Assembly (NCBI RefSeq): GCF_021441885.1
Contig: NZ_CP090439.1
Coordinates: forward strand, 1,364,001 to 1,428,000
Length of the DNA stretch: 64,000 bases
Source of the DNA: Vibrio maritimus
GTDB taxonomy: Bacteria; Pseudomonadota; Gammaproteobacteria; Enterobacterales; Vibrionaceae
Direction of reading: 5' to 3'
The notes under the pieces were generated by a model. It was not told the origin of the DNA. It searched no databases and was given only the letters and a program-made list of their open reading frames with translations. Both the position numbers and the translations under genes were made by a program. Positions 1 to 9,765 of this stretch are shown piece by piece (the first letter of the stretch is position 1; each line of letters opens with the position of its first letter).

Positions 1-2
1 TC

Positions 3-305
3 GTTAATCGCATTGCTACTCCGGTTAAGATGCAATATCCGGGTACGCCTATCTCTTCTATCGAAGACTTCTTGGCTTGGTACCAAGGTGTCACTGATAA
101 CATCGTTTGGAACAGCCACAATATCGTAAGCATGGATGTGCAAGGTGATCAGCAGTCTGGGTGGACGGTTTCGTATGACGTGCGTTGGAAAGCAAGGTCC
201 AAAAACAACGAGAGCTACGACATGGTAGTACATCAAGATCTCAAAGTTATTCGTGTAGGTGATGCATTGAAACTTGCGAAATTAGAAGCCAAGGTCGTGG
301 AGTAG
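3..305 (+). CDS. SnoaL-like (NTF2-fold) protein, 5'-truncated by window edge
   Basis: The reading frame is open from the first bases and stops at 303-305, so only the C-terminal ~100 residues are visible. The segment EDFLAWYQGV, then a DVRWKA strand, then a VHQDLKV strand matches in order and spacing the EFLKWHHW / DIRWRG / LEQSWIM parts of the gene at 772-1272. The two are therefore paralogues of the SnoaL-like small alpha+beta barrel type. Such proteins may be enzymes or binding proteins, and no catalytic residue can be assigned here. It lies 10 bases upstream of the ankyrin gene, so the three genes probably form one transcription unit. An ATG at 30 is inside the conserved region and is not the true start. 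Confidence 0.65.
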   Translation, partial: VNRIATPVKMQYPGTPISSIEDFLAWYQGVTDNIVWNSHNIVSMDVQGDQQSGWTVSYDVRWKARSKNNESYDMVVHQDLKVIRVGDALKLAKLEAKVVE

Positions 306-315
306 GGCGGGAAAA

Positions 316-753
316 ATGAAAAAGCTAATTGTTCTCTTCTCACTTCTTGCCGCCGCAATGACAGCTGCATTTCAAGCCTATTGCGCTGATACCATTCACC
401 TTGCTGCTTACCACGGTAACGAGCAGCGAGTGATTGAATTATTGAAAGCTAACCCAGACCCAGATGATAGAGACTCATATGGTGGCACAGCATTGCATGC
501 TGCTATGTTTCAAGAGAATACACGAATTGTCGAGCTGCTGATTGACGCGGGATTTGACGTAAACGCTGTGGGGCCAAGAAATGGTTACACACCGCTACAT
601 GATGCTGTGTGGGGAAACAACCTCCCTGCATTGAAAATCTTAGTTGAAAATGGTGGAGATATCTCAATTAAAGGTAAAGATGGTAATACGCCGCTTGAAA
701 AAGCTGTTGCTGAAAACAAACCCGAGATTGCGGCTTACTTAAGTAGCCTCTAG
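316..753 (+). CDS. Exported ankyrin-repeat protein
   Basis: A 145-residue protein with a Sec-type signal peptide (MKK, hydrophobic stretch to about residue 23), so it probably acts in the periplasm. The remainder is four ankyrin repeats. The typical TALHAAMFQEN and TPLHDAVWGNN helices and D/N-rich turns (DAGFDVNAVG, ENGGDISIKG) are visible. Ankyrin repeats bind proteins, and no enzymatic motif is present. The gene sits between two SnoaL-like paralogues with 10- and 18-base gaps, which suggests co-transcription and possibly a shared function. Periplasmic ankyrin proteins in other bacteria are sometimes linked to oxidative stress (AnkB beside catalase), but no catalase is visible here, so the role stays open. 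Confidence 0.8.
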   Translation: MKKLIVLFSLLAAAMTAAFQAYCADTIHLAAYHGNEQRVIELLKANPDPDDRDSYGGTALHAAMFQENTRIVELLIDAGFDVNAVGPRNGYTPLHDAVWGNNLPALKILVENGGDISIKGKDGNTPLEKAVAENKPEIAAYLSSL

Positions 754-771
754 CAGTAATAGGAGAGCACA

Positions 772-1272
772 ATGCAGTATAAAACGACGGACTATGATGC
801 ACTCATTCAACAATATGGTGAGCGAAAGTTCACCAAGAATGATATCAAAAGCTTCGTTCATCGCGTTTTTTCAATGTATGAGCGTGCCACAGTTGGAAAG
901 GATAGAGTACCTGCCGAGGCTTTTGTTGATCTTGTTGACGAGAGTATTCATGTCGATTTTCCTGACTACAAGATTCGTTCTCGCCAAGAGTTTCTTAAGT
1001 GGCATCACTGGATTCATGACTTGTTATTATCCGATGATCACGATATTCGAAACATCGATGTTTATTACTTAGCTAATGGAAAGTATCAAGCGCGATTCGA
1101 TATTCGGTGGAGAGGGGAGTTTAAGGATGGCTCTTTTACAGATCTCAATCTAGAGCAGTCTTGGATTATGTATGAATCTGATGAACTTGCTCACCCAGTA
1201 ATTGAGTACTATTTAGCTGTAGTTAAAGACGCAATGCCGGGTATGACTGCATCTGAAGCAAACAATAGCTAG
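772..1272 (+). CDS. SnoaL-like (NTF2-fold) protein
   Basis: A 166-residue cytoplasmic protein (no signal peptide) with an AGGAGAG ribosome site before the ATG. The central part, roughly residues 30-150, fits the SnoaL/NTF2 fold: a helical start (FVHRVFSMYERA), then HVDFPDYKIRSRQEFLKW, then paired strands (YQARFDIRWRGEF, FTDLNLEQSWIMYE). It resembles the truncated gene at 3-305. Family members range from polyketide cyclases and ketosteroid isomerases to non-catalytic binding proteins, so substrate cannot be inferred. It is the last gene of the apparent three-gene unit, followed by a terminator at 1294-1330. Confidence 0.65.
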   Translation: MQYKTTDYDALIQQYGERKFTKNDIKSFVHRVFSMYERATVGKDRVPAEAFVDLVDESIHVDFPDYKIRSRQEFLKWHHWIHDLLLSDDHDIRNIDVYYLANGKYQARFDIRWRGEFKDGSFTDLNLEQSWIMYESDELAHPVIEYYLAVVKDAMPGMTASEANNS

Positions 1273-1293
1273 ACTTTATACCTATCGAAAAGG

Positions 1294-1330
1294 AGAGCAG
1301 CCAAGTTCGCATTTGGGCTGCTCTTTTTTA
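1294..1330 (+). terminator. Rho-independent terminator of the SnoaL/ankyrin unit
   Basis: AGAGCAGCC pairs with GGGCTGCTCT around an AT-rich loop and is followed by a run of T. It lies 22 bases after the stop of the preceding gene. Confidence 0.8.
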
Positions 1331-1356
1331 TCAGTCCTCAGGTGAACTTCCTGTCA

Positions 1357-2487
1357 TTAAACTTTCGTAACGCTTGTTCCGGTATGAATGAGTTCAAGGA
1401 ATTCAGGAGTGTGATACGAGTATGGTGACTGTAGCGCAGGAGCACTTACGCGGTTTAACGCGTCCACATGCTCTTGACTCAAGTTAAACTCTAATGCATG
1501 TAGATTGGCTTCCAATTGTTCAATTCTTCTGGCACCAATAACCGCTGTTGTGACGTTACGATGTTTGATCATCCAGTTAAGAGCAACTTGCGATGGAGTA
1601 TGCCCTGTTTCTTTTGAAACTCTTAACAATTCAGCGATGATCGCTACTTTTTCCTTTGTCGCTAAGTTAGCAACACTTGGATCAGTAGCCCATGCTTCTG
1701 TAAGTCGGCCAGCGCCAGTGAGTTCTCCCTCATCATTGACTTGATATTTCCCCGTAAGTAGACCGTTAGCAAGAGGGCTCCATGCCGTATAGGCGATACC
1801 TAAGTTATGACACATAGGTAAGTATTCCGCGTCGTCACCCCTCGCAACCAAACTGTACTGGTTTTGGATAGCAGAAACGGGGTTGAGGAAGCGCTGTTGG
1901 GCTATCGTATGAGCTTTACTTACATACCAAGCAGGGAAGTTTGATAAACCGTAGTGACGAATTTTACCCTCTTTGATTAACTGGTCGAAAGTCATTACGA
2001 CTTCTTCAACGGGTGTAATCTGATCCCAGTGATGTAGGTAGAATAAATCGATGTAGTCTGTTTTGAGTCGTTGTAAGGATTTGTTCACCGAATCAATAAT
2101 GTGTTTACGCCCATTGCCGCCGCCATTAGGGTCGTTAACGGATTGATTCTGTGTGGCTTTTGTAGATATCACTAGACGATCACGTATACCGGCATCCTCA
2201 ATGTATTCACCAAGCCAACTCTCACTTTCTCCAAACTGATACACGTCCGAGGTATCAAAAAAGTTACCTCCAGCTTCTATGTAGCGGTCAAAAATTGCAC
2301 GGCCTTGTTCCTTACCAGTTGACCAAGCATCTCCCCATTTCTCTCCAAAAGTACCTGCACCAAATGCAATTGGTGATACTCGAAGACCAGTGCTACCTAG
2401 TAAGCGATACTCTGTTAATGATGGAATACGTGTGTCTTCGTTTTCTTGCTTCGCGAATGCGCCATCCCATTTTGATGTGTCTGTCAT
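1357..2487 (-). CDS. Aldo/keto reductase
   Basis: A 376-residue NADPH-dependent aldo/keto reductase. The family start LGSTGLRVSPIAFGAGTFG lies near residue 30 after a short extension. The catalytic tetrad is recognisable: Asp/Tyr in FFDTSDVYQFGESE, Lys in VISTKAT and His in FYLHHWD. GLSNFPAWYV and the C-terminal VIGARRIEQLEANL cofactor-binding loop are also present. These enzymes reduce carbonyls to alcohols with NADPH in the cytoplasm. Length is slightly above the usual 320-350 residues because of terminal extensions. It is a single-gene unit convergent with the gene cluster to its left. The substrate is unknown. Confidence 0.9.
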   Translation of the reverse strand: MTDTSKWDGAFAKQENEDTRIPSLTEYRLLGSTGLRVSPIAFGAGTFGEKWGDAWSTGKEQGRAIFDRYIEAGGNFFDTSDVYQFGESESWLGEYIEDAGIRDRLVISTKATQNQSVNDPNGGGNGRKHIIDSVNKSLQRLKTDYIDLFYLHHWDQITPVEEVVMTFDQLIKEGKIRHYGLSNFPAWYVSKAHTIAQQRFLNPVSAIQNQYSLVARGDDAEYLPMCHNLGIAYTAWSPLANGLLTGKYQVNDEGELTGAGRLTEAWATDPSVANLATKEKVAIIAELLRVSKETGHTPSQVALNWMIKHRNVTTAVIGARRIEQLEANLHALEFNLSQEHVDALNRVSAPALQSPYSYHTPEFLELIHTGTSVTKV

Positions 2488-2682
2488 GATGCTTTATAAC
2501 CTTTTGTGTAGAATAACAGCATCAATATAACCATTTGAGAGCTATTGAGTAGCGAAGGAAGGTAGAAACAGTTTTAACGGCTAGTTAAACCATATACAAA
2601 CGTAACAATCGAAAATCATTCGATCTAAAACTTATAAAAGCGGCTGCGAGCTAGTAGTTCAATCATTAGAGTTAACTCATCG

Positions 2683-3534
2683 CTAATGAGGTATTGGTCC
2701 AAGTGGGATACCAAAGATACTTGGTGCCATGATGATTACACCAAGTTGGAACTGCCATTGATGGTCATCACCCATGCGGTCTGGCACCTTAGCGTTGTAA
2801 TACGCATTCGCGATGACTTTCATTGGCACCTTCCCTCCAAGCTTGAAGAATTGACCTACTCCAAGTCCTACTGGGATATACCAATCTTCTTCACCAGTTT
2901 GAGATAGATACGGTGCCATGTTTACAGAAAAGCCGTTATTCCAAGTGTATCCTGCAACCAACTGTATGCTCTGAGTGTCCAAGTCATCCCCGGAAACAGC
3001 CCACAGTTTTTGATACCCTGCAATACCAGTAAATCCGCCTGATTTTGCAAAGGCAAGGCCAGAAATACCCGCCTGAGTCGTGTTGTCACCAAACATCGTG
3101 GTGTCAAACTGGGAGGTATTGAAGCTTACACTTGGGCCGATACCAAAGGAAACTTCAGAATCGCTACCAAACTTCATTGGGGTCGCCTGACTAAAGAATG
3201 CCTGATAGTTAACCTTACCCAATGCCGTCTCTGTGCCATTGTCGTTGGGTCTGGTATCCCAGGGTAGTTTTACCTTGTTGATGAGGTTTACTTTCTCCGT
3301 CAGAGGGTAGGGAGCAACAAGATTTAACTGCAACTCGCTCAAATCAGGAGCGCCATTTTGGCCAGGGAGGTACATCTCATCTGCTATCACTTTTGTAGCG
3401 AAAGCGATTGGGTTGCTAGCCTTTATAGATTGCGTACGAGCATCGCTATCTTGAGTAGTGGCATTAGAGTGATTAGACAATAGCGAGAGTGCGAAAAGGG
3501 CGTTGGTGATTACATATTTTAGTTTGTGCATCAT
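2683..3534 (-). CDS. Putative outer-membrane beta-barrel protein
   Basis: A 283-residue protein with an N-terminal signal peptide (MMHKLKYVITNALFALSLLS, cut before about residue 26). The rest alternates short amphipathic strands and turns typical of small outer-membrane barrels: SEVSFGIGPSVSFN, GFTGIAGYQKLW, IQLVAGYTWNNGFSVNMAPYL, WYIPVGLGVGQFFKLG, VIANAYYNA, WQFQLGVII. The pattern is like the barrel proteins often labelled neuromedin-U-like or transporter in proteobacteria, whose function is unknown. It is divergent from the LysR regulator at 3717, which may control it. It does not end with the usual aromatic residue, which lowers certainty. Confidence 0.6.
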   Translation of the reverse strand: MMHKLKYVITNALFALSLLSNHSNATTQDSDARTQSIKASNPIAFATKVIADEMYLPGQNGAPDLSELQLNLVAPYPLTEKVNLINKVKLPWDTRPNDNGTETALGKVNYQAFFSQATPMKFGSDSEVSFGIGPSVSFNTSQFDTTMFGDNTTQAGISGLAFAKSGGFTGIAGYQKLWAVSGDDLDTQSIQLVAGYTWNNGFSVNMAPYLSQTGEEDWYIPVGLGVGQFFKLGGKVPMKVIANAYYNAKVPDRMGDDHQWQFQLGVIIMAPSIFGIPLGPIPH

Positions 3535-3716
3535 GTATCTCTTTGTGTTCGTATGAGCCTCCGCTGCATAAGTTCCTTTGTGTGGAGAAGATAATAAGAT
3601 GTGTGATGCTTTAGCTCTATTGATGGTTGTTCAATTGTGGATTTAATGCTGTTTAACAATAGCAACTCGAGTTCGCTGGGCTATGCTTAGGGTTATGAAT
3701 ATCAAAGAGATAGCCT

Positions 3717-4640
3717 ATGGATTTGAATTTACTTAGAACCTTTGATGCTGTTATGAAATCGCAGAGTGTAAATGAAGCCGCAGAGGCACTGAACATTACC
3801 GCACCAGCAGTAAGTCATGCGCTTAATCGACTGAGAGAGCAGTACCAAGATCCAATGTTTGTCCGTCAGGGCAGAGGAATAGTGCCAACCAATTTTGCGG
3901 TTGAGCTATACGCGGACATACAAGAACCTTTGAGCCTGCTCATAAACGGAGCTAAATTTCGAGAGAGCTTCGACCCAAAGACTAGCCAGAGGACATTCAG
4001 AATCTCTAGCCATAAGGATATTGACCTGTTTTTGGTTCCACCACTTACTCGTTATAAACAGCAACATGCGCCGTTGGTTACGATCCAAGCGGATATCGAA
4101 CACCTCAATGAACAAGATCGACAAAAAGATCTTAGGAAGCGCAGTGTCGATGTGATTTTGGCGACTGTTCCGCTTAAAGACCATGGTTACCACAATCAAG
4201 TCTTATTTGAGCAGGACCTAGTGGTAGCAGTGAGTAAAACTCACCCTCGTATTGAGAGCACATTAACGAAAGAAGATTTTATGCGAGAAGGGCACTTGTT
4301 ATGGAGAACACAGCGTCAGAATACGAATACTCTAGATTCGGTAGCGATTGATGCTAACTTGCCACCTCGTAAGGTAGTATATTCAACCGGTTCTACATCG
4401 ACAGCGTTATTGCTTGCTTCTGAAACGGATTGGCTGTGTGTTACCAGTCGATGGCATGCGGTTAAGATGGCTGAAAAGTTTGGGTTGAATGTGTTTCCTC
4501 TCCCATTTGAGTCGCACAAAGTACCTGTATACATGACTTGGCATCAATCTCAAAAACACGATGAAGGGCACCAATGGCTAAGAGAAGCTATAGTGACTGC
4601 GCTAGAGGATGTCGTGGCGTGTCAAACTTGCTTCAAATAA
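3717..4640 (+). CDS. LysR-family transcriptional regulator
   Basis: A 307-residue regulator. Residues 1-60 form the LysR winged helix-turn-helix (MDLNLLRTFDAVMKSQSVNEAAEALNIT in two parts, then APAVSHALNRLREQYQDPMFVR). Residues 90-300 form the periplasmic-binding-like effector domain. The gene is divergent from the outer-membrane protein gene at 2683-3534 across 182 bases and convergent with the alkylsulfatase-like gene at 4669. LysR proteins usually control the divergent neighbour and themselves, so the barrel gene is the first candidate target. The effector is not predictable. Confidence 0.9.
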   Translation: MDLNLLRTFDAVMKSQSVNEAAEALNITAPAVSHALNRLREQYQDPMFVRQGRGIVPTNFAVELYADIQEPLSLLINGAKFRESFDPKTSQRTFRISSHKDIDLFLVPPLTRYKQQHAPLVTIQADIEHLNEQDRQKDLRKRSVDVILATVPLKDHGYHNQVLFEQDLVVAVSKTHPRIESTLTKEDFMREGHLLWRTQRQNTNTLDSVAIDANLPPRKVVYSTGSTSTALLLASETDWLCVTSRWHAVKMAEKFGLNVFPLPFESHKVPVYMTWHQSQKHDEGHQWLREAIVTALEDVVACQTCFK

Positions 4641-4668
4641 TAAGGGGCGCTAGGGCCCCTGAATATGT

Positions 4669-6540
4669 TTAGTTCGGTAGAACAAGATTGATATTATTCG
4701 CTTTGTTGTAATCGAACATAGCAAAGAAGTCATCCACGCTCTGTCTATTGCCTTTGATCATCAACTTACTAGCATCACCATCTTGTAATAGTTTCAATAC
4801 TTGAAGCTTTGCTGCCTGGACGGTGGCGTCAGCTTTTGGGTCTTCATTCGCACTAAATATTGCTATCTGGTTACGAACTGTGTAGTTAGCGATTTCACCC
4901 GTGTCCGCAACTTCGAAGTTGATTGAAAACTGTTTACCTTGAGCTTTGGTCGCGTTTAGATTGACGCGGAAAGTTTCCAAGATCTTGTTAGTAGGCAGCA
5001 CTTTAACAATCGCAGGGTTAGAGAAATCCCACGGTACAGAACGGTCGATAGTACCATCTAGTTCTCCTGCATCTGAGATAGCGAAGCCTCTGTAATAAAT
5101 ATTGGTTTGCTGATAGCCCCAACTTCTCAACGCATCTGCTTTGAGATGACGAGCTTCCATATTCTCAGGAAACGCGTTGTTTACGTTGGTCAATACTTCA
5201 GCGGCCCAGCCGTACTGTTTATTATCCAAGGCCGTTTTAGCAATCTTGATAGTCGCTTCCACGCCACCCATGGCATTCACATAGTGGTTTGCTAGGGCTT
5301 TGACACTCGGTTTTGCTATCTCAGTTGCATCGCCTTGATACCACCCCAGATAACCATCATAGATGTTGCGAACGGAATGAGCTACTGACCCGTAATACTC
5401 TCCTAACCAAGGATCATTAGCGAGGTTGGCTGGCAGTACGACTTTTTCGGCTAACTCATCACGCTTGATACCGTGGTTAATATAGTAAATAGACTGGTCG
5501 TGAACGTATTGGATAGCATCACGATAGTTTTGAATGCGTTGATTGATGAAGTCATGGCCGACCCAAGCTCGCATGTGAGAACCACTGTAAGTGTCAGCTT
5601 TTTCTGCGTACTTCTGCAGTTCATCTATCCCCTTATACCACTCTTGCACATCTCTGTATTTAGTGCCGCGAAGGGTATATAGGTTGGGGAAGGTTTCCCC
5701 TTGAATCGTTTCACTACCGTGAACATGGTGATATTGAGGAAAATAGACATCCACTTCATCAGTGCCAGCGTCTCCATATGCAGTAAACACCTCCATATCG
5801 ATACCCGACACGTTAATTTTCAGAGGCTCATTAGCTTTTACTATGGTGTTTGGCATAAAGAAGGAGACTGGTCCCGCAGTGAAAGTTGCGCCGAGACCAA
5901 AGTGTGCTGGGCGACCCTCTGGTGCTGGTGGCAAATACACGCTCGCATAAGCCGTGCGCTGAGTAAGGATCTTACCAGTTACACCCACATCATTAATCAG
6001 ATTAGGAATAAAGTTCTCCGATGCGATGATTTTTACCTCTCCTGATTCTACTTGCTCTTCTGTCACTCCCCAGCCTGCTGAGCCAAACGCGTGGTCTGGG
6101 TGGCGGTGTGTATAGACAACGGCCTTTACAGGTAGATCGGAAAACTGTTGAAATACGTCGTGTACTTTTTTAGCGGCAGTATCATTCTCACCAGGATCAA
6201 CAATCACCAAACCATCATCGCCCACTGCGACTAGCGTAGAGGCGAGCTGGAAACCGGATACCAGATACAACTTATTGGGCACAATTTCTTGAATTTGAGG
6301 AGCCATTTGTTTAGCGAACTCTGTCATCGCTTTGGGGATAAATTCAGAGTCTTTAGTGTACGCATAGCTGTGCTCGGTATCTTTCCACACAGCTTTCGCT
6401 AGGTGACTTTGAACAGTTTCATTGGTAAAGAAATCTGGGTTAGTGCTTCGAATTGGAGTAGCATCACTGGCGAAAGCCGAAGCAGCATTGAACGATGTTG
6501 CAGCAATAAGCAAAGATGCAGTAATAAGATTCTTATTCAT
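4669..6540 (-). CDS. Alkyl sulfatase-type metallo-beta-lactamase-fold hydrolase
   Basis: A 623-residue exported enzyme with a signal peptide ending near residue 25 (SFNAASAFA). The metal-binding motif THRHPDH lies near residue 145, followed by a second His/Glu region (YFPQYHHVHGSE) and GSHMRAWVGHDF. The middle fits the alkyl-sulfatase dimerisation domain, and the last ~120 residues fit the SCP2-like lipid-binding C-terminal domain. This is the layout of SdsA1-type secondary and primary alkyl sulfatases, which hydrolyse long-chain alkyl sulfate esters in the periplasm using two zinc ions. It could allow use of detergents or sulfated lipids as a carbon or sulfur source. Substrate preference cannot be read from sequence. 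Confidence 0.85.
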   Translation of the reverse strand: MNKNLITASLLIAATSFNAASAFASDATPIRSTNPDFFTNETVQSHLAKAVWKDTEHSYAYTKDSEFIPKAMTEFAKQMAPQIQEIVPNKLYLVSGFQLASTLVAVGDDGLVIVDPGENDTAAKKVHDVFQQFSDLPVKAVVYTHRHPDHAFGSAGWGVTEEQVESGEVKIIASENFIPNLINDVGVTGKILTQRTAYASVYLPPAPEGRPAHFGLGATFTAGPVSFFMPNTIVKANEPLKINVSGIDMEVFTAYGDAGTDEVDVYFPQYHHVHGSETIQGETFPNLYTLRGTKYRDVQEWYKGIDELQKYAEKADTYSGSHMRAWVGHDFINQRIQNYRDAIQYVHDQSIYYINHGIKRDELAEKVVLPANLANDPWLGEYYGSVAHSVRNIYDGYLGWYQGDATEIAKPSVKALANHYVNAMGGVEATIKIAKTALDNKQYGWAAEVLTNVNNAFPENMEARHLKADALRSWGYQQTNIYYRGFAISDAGELDGTIDRSVPWDFSNPAIVKVLPTNKILETFRVNLNATKAQGKQFSINFEVADTGEIANYTVRNQIAIFSANEDPKADATVQAAKLQVLKLLQDGDASKLMIKGNRQSVDDFFAMFDYNKANNINLVLPN

Positions 6541-6774
6541 TTTGTTACCTTAAAATTTAAAACGGTTAACGTGTTGACAAAATGAATGTTAAATATCGAC
6601 GTAGATTTGATCGATGCAACAAGTGTGAAATGTGGATTAAAGACTATTAAATCCACACTTATTATTAATTGAAACAGACGATTAGCTCTAAATACTTAGT
6701 CGGTTCTATTCCTAATGCGGCACAATGATGAACTAGCAACCTATGTTCTTGTATTCAAAGCTCGCTCGATAAAC

Positions 6775-6806
6775 AAAAAAAAAGCGAACCACCAAGGTTC
6801 GCTTTT
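6775..6806 (-). terminator. Terminator of the glyA-gcvH-gcvP operon
   Basis: Read on the minus strand, AAGCGAACC pairs with GGTTCGCTT and is followed by a long T run (the A run at 6775-6783 on the plus strand). It lies 27 bases past the gcvP stop. Confidence 0.85.
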
Positions 6807-6832
6807 CAACTTCTAGGAGTTAACCAACTATA

Positions 6833-9697
6833 TTAATCTTCATAGTTCTCAATCGAAGGACAAGAACAAATCAGATTGCGGTCACCGTAAACGTTATCTA
6901 CACGGTTAACTGTTGGCCAGTACTTCCAAGTTCTTTGGTGAGAAGATGGGAAGCAGCCTAGTTCGCGAGAGTATGGGCGATCCCATTCATCTTTTGAAAG
7001 GTCAACTTGTGTGTGTGGTGCGTTCACGAGTGGGTTGTTGTCTAGTGGCCATACGCCGTCTTTCACTTGTGTCATTTCTTCACGGATAGCGATCATCGCT
7101 TCGCAGAAACGGTCTAGCTCTTCTAGATCTTCAGACTCGGTAGGCTCAACCATGAGTGTGCCTGCTACCGGGAATGACATAGTAGGTGCGTGGAAGCCGT
7201 AGTCCATTAGACGCTTAGCGATATCTTCTTCGCTGATGCCTGTTTCTTCTTTCAGTGGACGAATGTCGATAATACACTCGTGCGCTACGCGGCCGTTGGT
7301 GCCACGGTAAAGAACAGGGTAGTGCGGAAGTAGACGCTCCATCACGTAGTTCGCATTTAGGATAGCGACTTTGGTTGCATCCGTTAGGCCTGCTTCACCC
7401 ATCATCGCGATGTATGCCCACGAGATTGGTAGGATTGAAGCGCTGCCAAGGTCGGCTGCAGAAACTGCGTAGTCTTCGCCTTCTACACCGTTCTCGATGT
7501 GACCTGGTAGGAATGGCGCTAGGTGTGATTTAACACCGATAGGACCCATACCTGGACCGCCACCACCGTGTGGGATACAGAAAGTTTTGTGTAGGTTAAG
7601 GTGCGATACATCTGAGCCGATGAAGCCTGGGTTCGTGAGACCAACCTGCGCGTTCATGTTAGCACCATCTAGGTAAACCTGACCGCCAGCTTCGTGAACC
7701 ATTTCGCACACTTCTTTCACGTGCTCTTCGTATACGCCGTGCGTAGAAGGGTAGGTGATCATGATGCTTGATAGGTTGTCACAATGCTTTTCGATCTTCG
7801 CTGCTAGGTCGTCAGTATCGATGTTGCCGTTGTCGTCACACTTAACAACCACAACCTTCATAGACACCATAGACGCTGTTGCCGGGTTAGTACCGTGCGC
7901 AGAGCTTGGGATCAGACACACGTTACGGTGACCTTCGCCACGGCTTTCGTGGTAGCGCTGGATTGCGATTAGACCTGCGTACTCACCCGATGCGCCTGAG
8001 TTAGGCTGAAGTGAGAACTCATCGTAGCCTGTAATTTCGCATAGCTTCTTCTTAAGGTCATCCGCTAGGGCAGTGTAGCCTGCTGCTTGATCAAGTGGCG
8101 CGAATGGGTGGATAGAACCAAACTCTGGCCACGTCACTGGGATCATCTCTGCGGCAGCATTTAGCTTCATGGTACAGCTGCCAAGCGGGATCATACCGTG
8201 CGTTAGTGAGAAGTCTTTGTTCTCTAACTGTTTTAAGTAACGCATCATCTGTGTCTCACTGTGGTGAGTGTTAAACACAGGGTGAGTTAGGTAGCGAGAG
8301 GTACGACGGCAGTTTTCAGGAATCGCTGCAAACTCGTTGCCAGCAATTTCTGTAGATAGTGTCTCAACGCTTTCTTTTACTTCAAACACAGCAAATAGAA
8401 CGTTGATGTCTTCGATAGTAGTGGTTTCATCGAAGCTGATACCAATTTGGCCTTCTAGCTGACGAAGGTTGATGTCAGACGCTAAAGCTTTTTGGACTAG
8501 CTTGTCTGTGTTGTCACCAGTATTAACAGTGATGGTATCGAAGAAGCTGTTGTGAGCTAGTTCATAGCCAGCTTTCGTTAGACCAGCCGCTAGAATTGCC
8601 GTCATGTGGTGCGTGCGGCGAGCGATAGTCTTAAGACCTTCCTCACCGTGGTATACCGCGTAGAACGCCGCCATGTTAGCTAGCAGGGCTTGCGCAGTAC
8701 AAATGTTCGAAGTCGCTTTCTCGCGGCGGATGTGCTGCTCACGAGTTTGCATTGCCATGCGCAGTGCTTGATTACCGTTGGTATCGATAGATACACCGAT
8801 AACACGACCTGGCATAGTGCGTTTGTGCTTATCTTTGGTTGCCATGAACGCTGCGTGTGGACCGCCGTAGCCCATAGGTACACCAAAGCGTTGTGCAGAG
8901 CCGATAACCACGTCCGCGCCCATCTCGCCCGCTGGCTTAAGCAGTGCAGAAGCGAGTAGGTCAGTTGCAACAGTAACTAGCGTCTTATTTGCTTGGGCAG
9001 CAGCGATGATGTCAGTTAGGTCGCGAACTTCACCCGTTGTGCCTGGGTATTGAACGAGCGCACCAAATACATCTTGCTCAGGAAGAGATTCTAACGAACC
9101 GACTTGGACTTCAAAGCCGATGAACTCAGCACGAGTTTTCACCACTTCTAGTGTTTGTGGGTGAACGTCGTCTGCCACGAAGAAGACTTTGCTCTTGCTC
9201 TTACCCGCACGCTTACAAAGCGTCATCGCTTCAGCTGCTGCAGTCGCTTCGTCAAGTAGAGACGCGTTCGCGATCTCCATGCCCGTTAGGTCCATGACCA
9301 TTTGCTGGTAGTTCAGCAATGACTCAAGACGACCTTGAGAGATCTCTGGCTGATATGGCGTGTACGCTGTGTACCAACCTGGATTTTCTAGTACGTTTCG
9401 CAGAATCACATTTGGTGTGAAGGTGTTGTAGTAACCCTGACCGATAAATGTGCGTTTTACTTGGTTCAAATCCGCGAATTTTTTCATTTCTACCAGCATG
9501 TCCGCTTCGCTCATTGGAGCTTCTAGCGTCATTGGTTGTTCTAGGCGGATTTGCGCTGGGACAGTCTCGTCGATAAGCGTGTCTAAGTTTAGAACGTTGA
9601 TCGCGTCCAGCATCTTTTGTTGGTCAGATTTGTTTGGCCCATTGTGGCGAGCAACAAATTCGTTTTGTGTGCTTAGGCTGTTGAGTAATTCAGTCAT
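6833..9697 (-). CDS. gcvP: Glycine dehydrogenase (decarboxylating), P-protein
   Basis: A 954-residue pyridoxal-phosphate enzyme, the usual length for the single-chain P-protein. It decarboxylates glycine and passes the aminomethyl group to the lipoyl arm of GcvH. The N-terminal half shows FIGQGYYNTFTPNVILRN and YTAYTPYQPEISQGRLE. The C-terminal half shows the glycine-rich PLP segment LNLHKTFCIPHGGGGPG, whose Lys binds the cofactor. The C-terminal DNRLICSCP-type ending is present in the form DRNLICSCPS. It is last in the glyA-gcvH-gcvP operon, separated from gcvH by a small repeat element (9766-9844). With gcvT at 13004 the glycine-specific proteins are complete; the shared L-protein would be encoded elsewhere. 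Confidence 0.98.
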   Translation of the reverse strand: MTELLNSLSTQNEFVARHNGPNKSDQQKMLDAINVLNLDTLIDETVPAQIRLEQPMTLEAPMSEADMLVEMKKFADLNQVKRTFIGQGYYNTFTPNVILRNVLENPGWYTAYTPYQPEISQGRLESLLNYQQMVMDLTGMEIANASLLDEATAAAEAMTLCKRAGKSKSKVFFVADDVHPQTLEVVKTRAEFIGFEVQVGSLESLPEQDVFGALVQYPGTTGEVRDLTDIIAAAQANKTLVTVATDLLASALLKPAGEMGADVVIGSAQRFGVPMGYGGPHAAFMATKDKHKRTMPGRVIGVSIDTNGNQALRMAMQTREQHIRREKATSNICTAQALLANMAAFYAVYHGEEGLKTIARRTHHMTAILAAGLTKAGYELAHNSFFDTITVNTGDNTDKLVQKALASDINLRQLEGQIGISFDETTTIEDINVLFAVFEVKESVETLSTEIAGNEFAAIPENCRRTSRYLTHPVFNTHHSETQMMRYLKQLENKDFSLTHGMIPLGSCTMKLNAAAEMIPVTWPEFGSIHPFAPLDQAAGYTALADDLKKKLCEITGYDEFSLQPNSGASGEYAGLIAIQRYHESRGEGHRNVCLIPSSAHGTNPATASMVSMKVVVVKCDDNGNIDTDDLAAKIEKHCDNLSSIMITYPSTHGVYEEHVKEVCEMVHEAGGQVYLDGANMNAQVGLTNPGFIGSDVSHLNLHKTFCIPHGGGGPGMGPIGVKSHLAPFLPGHIENGVEGEDYAVSAADLGSASILPISWAYIAMMGEAGLTDATKVAILNANYVMERLLPHYPVLYRGTNGRVAHECIIDIRPLKEETGISEEDIAKRLMDYGFHAPTMSFPVAGTLMVEPTESEDLEELDRFCEAMIAIREEMTQVKDGVWPLDNNPLVNAPHTQVDLSKDEWDRPYSRELGCFPSSHQRTWKYWPTVNRVDNVYGDRNLICSCPSIENYED

Positions 9698-9765
9698 GGT
9701 TCCTTTACCTTCTCAAAGGTCCTCTGCGAGACCTTTAAAATCGTAGCCCGAATTTCTACTTTGTA

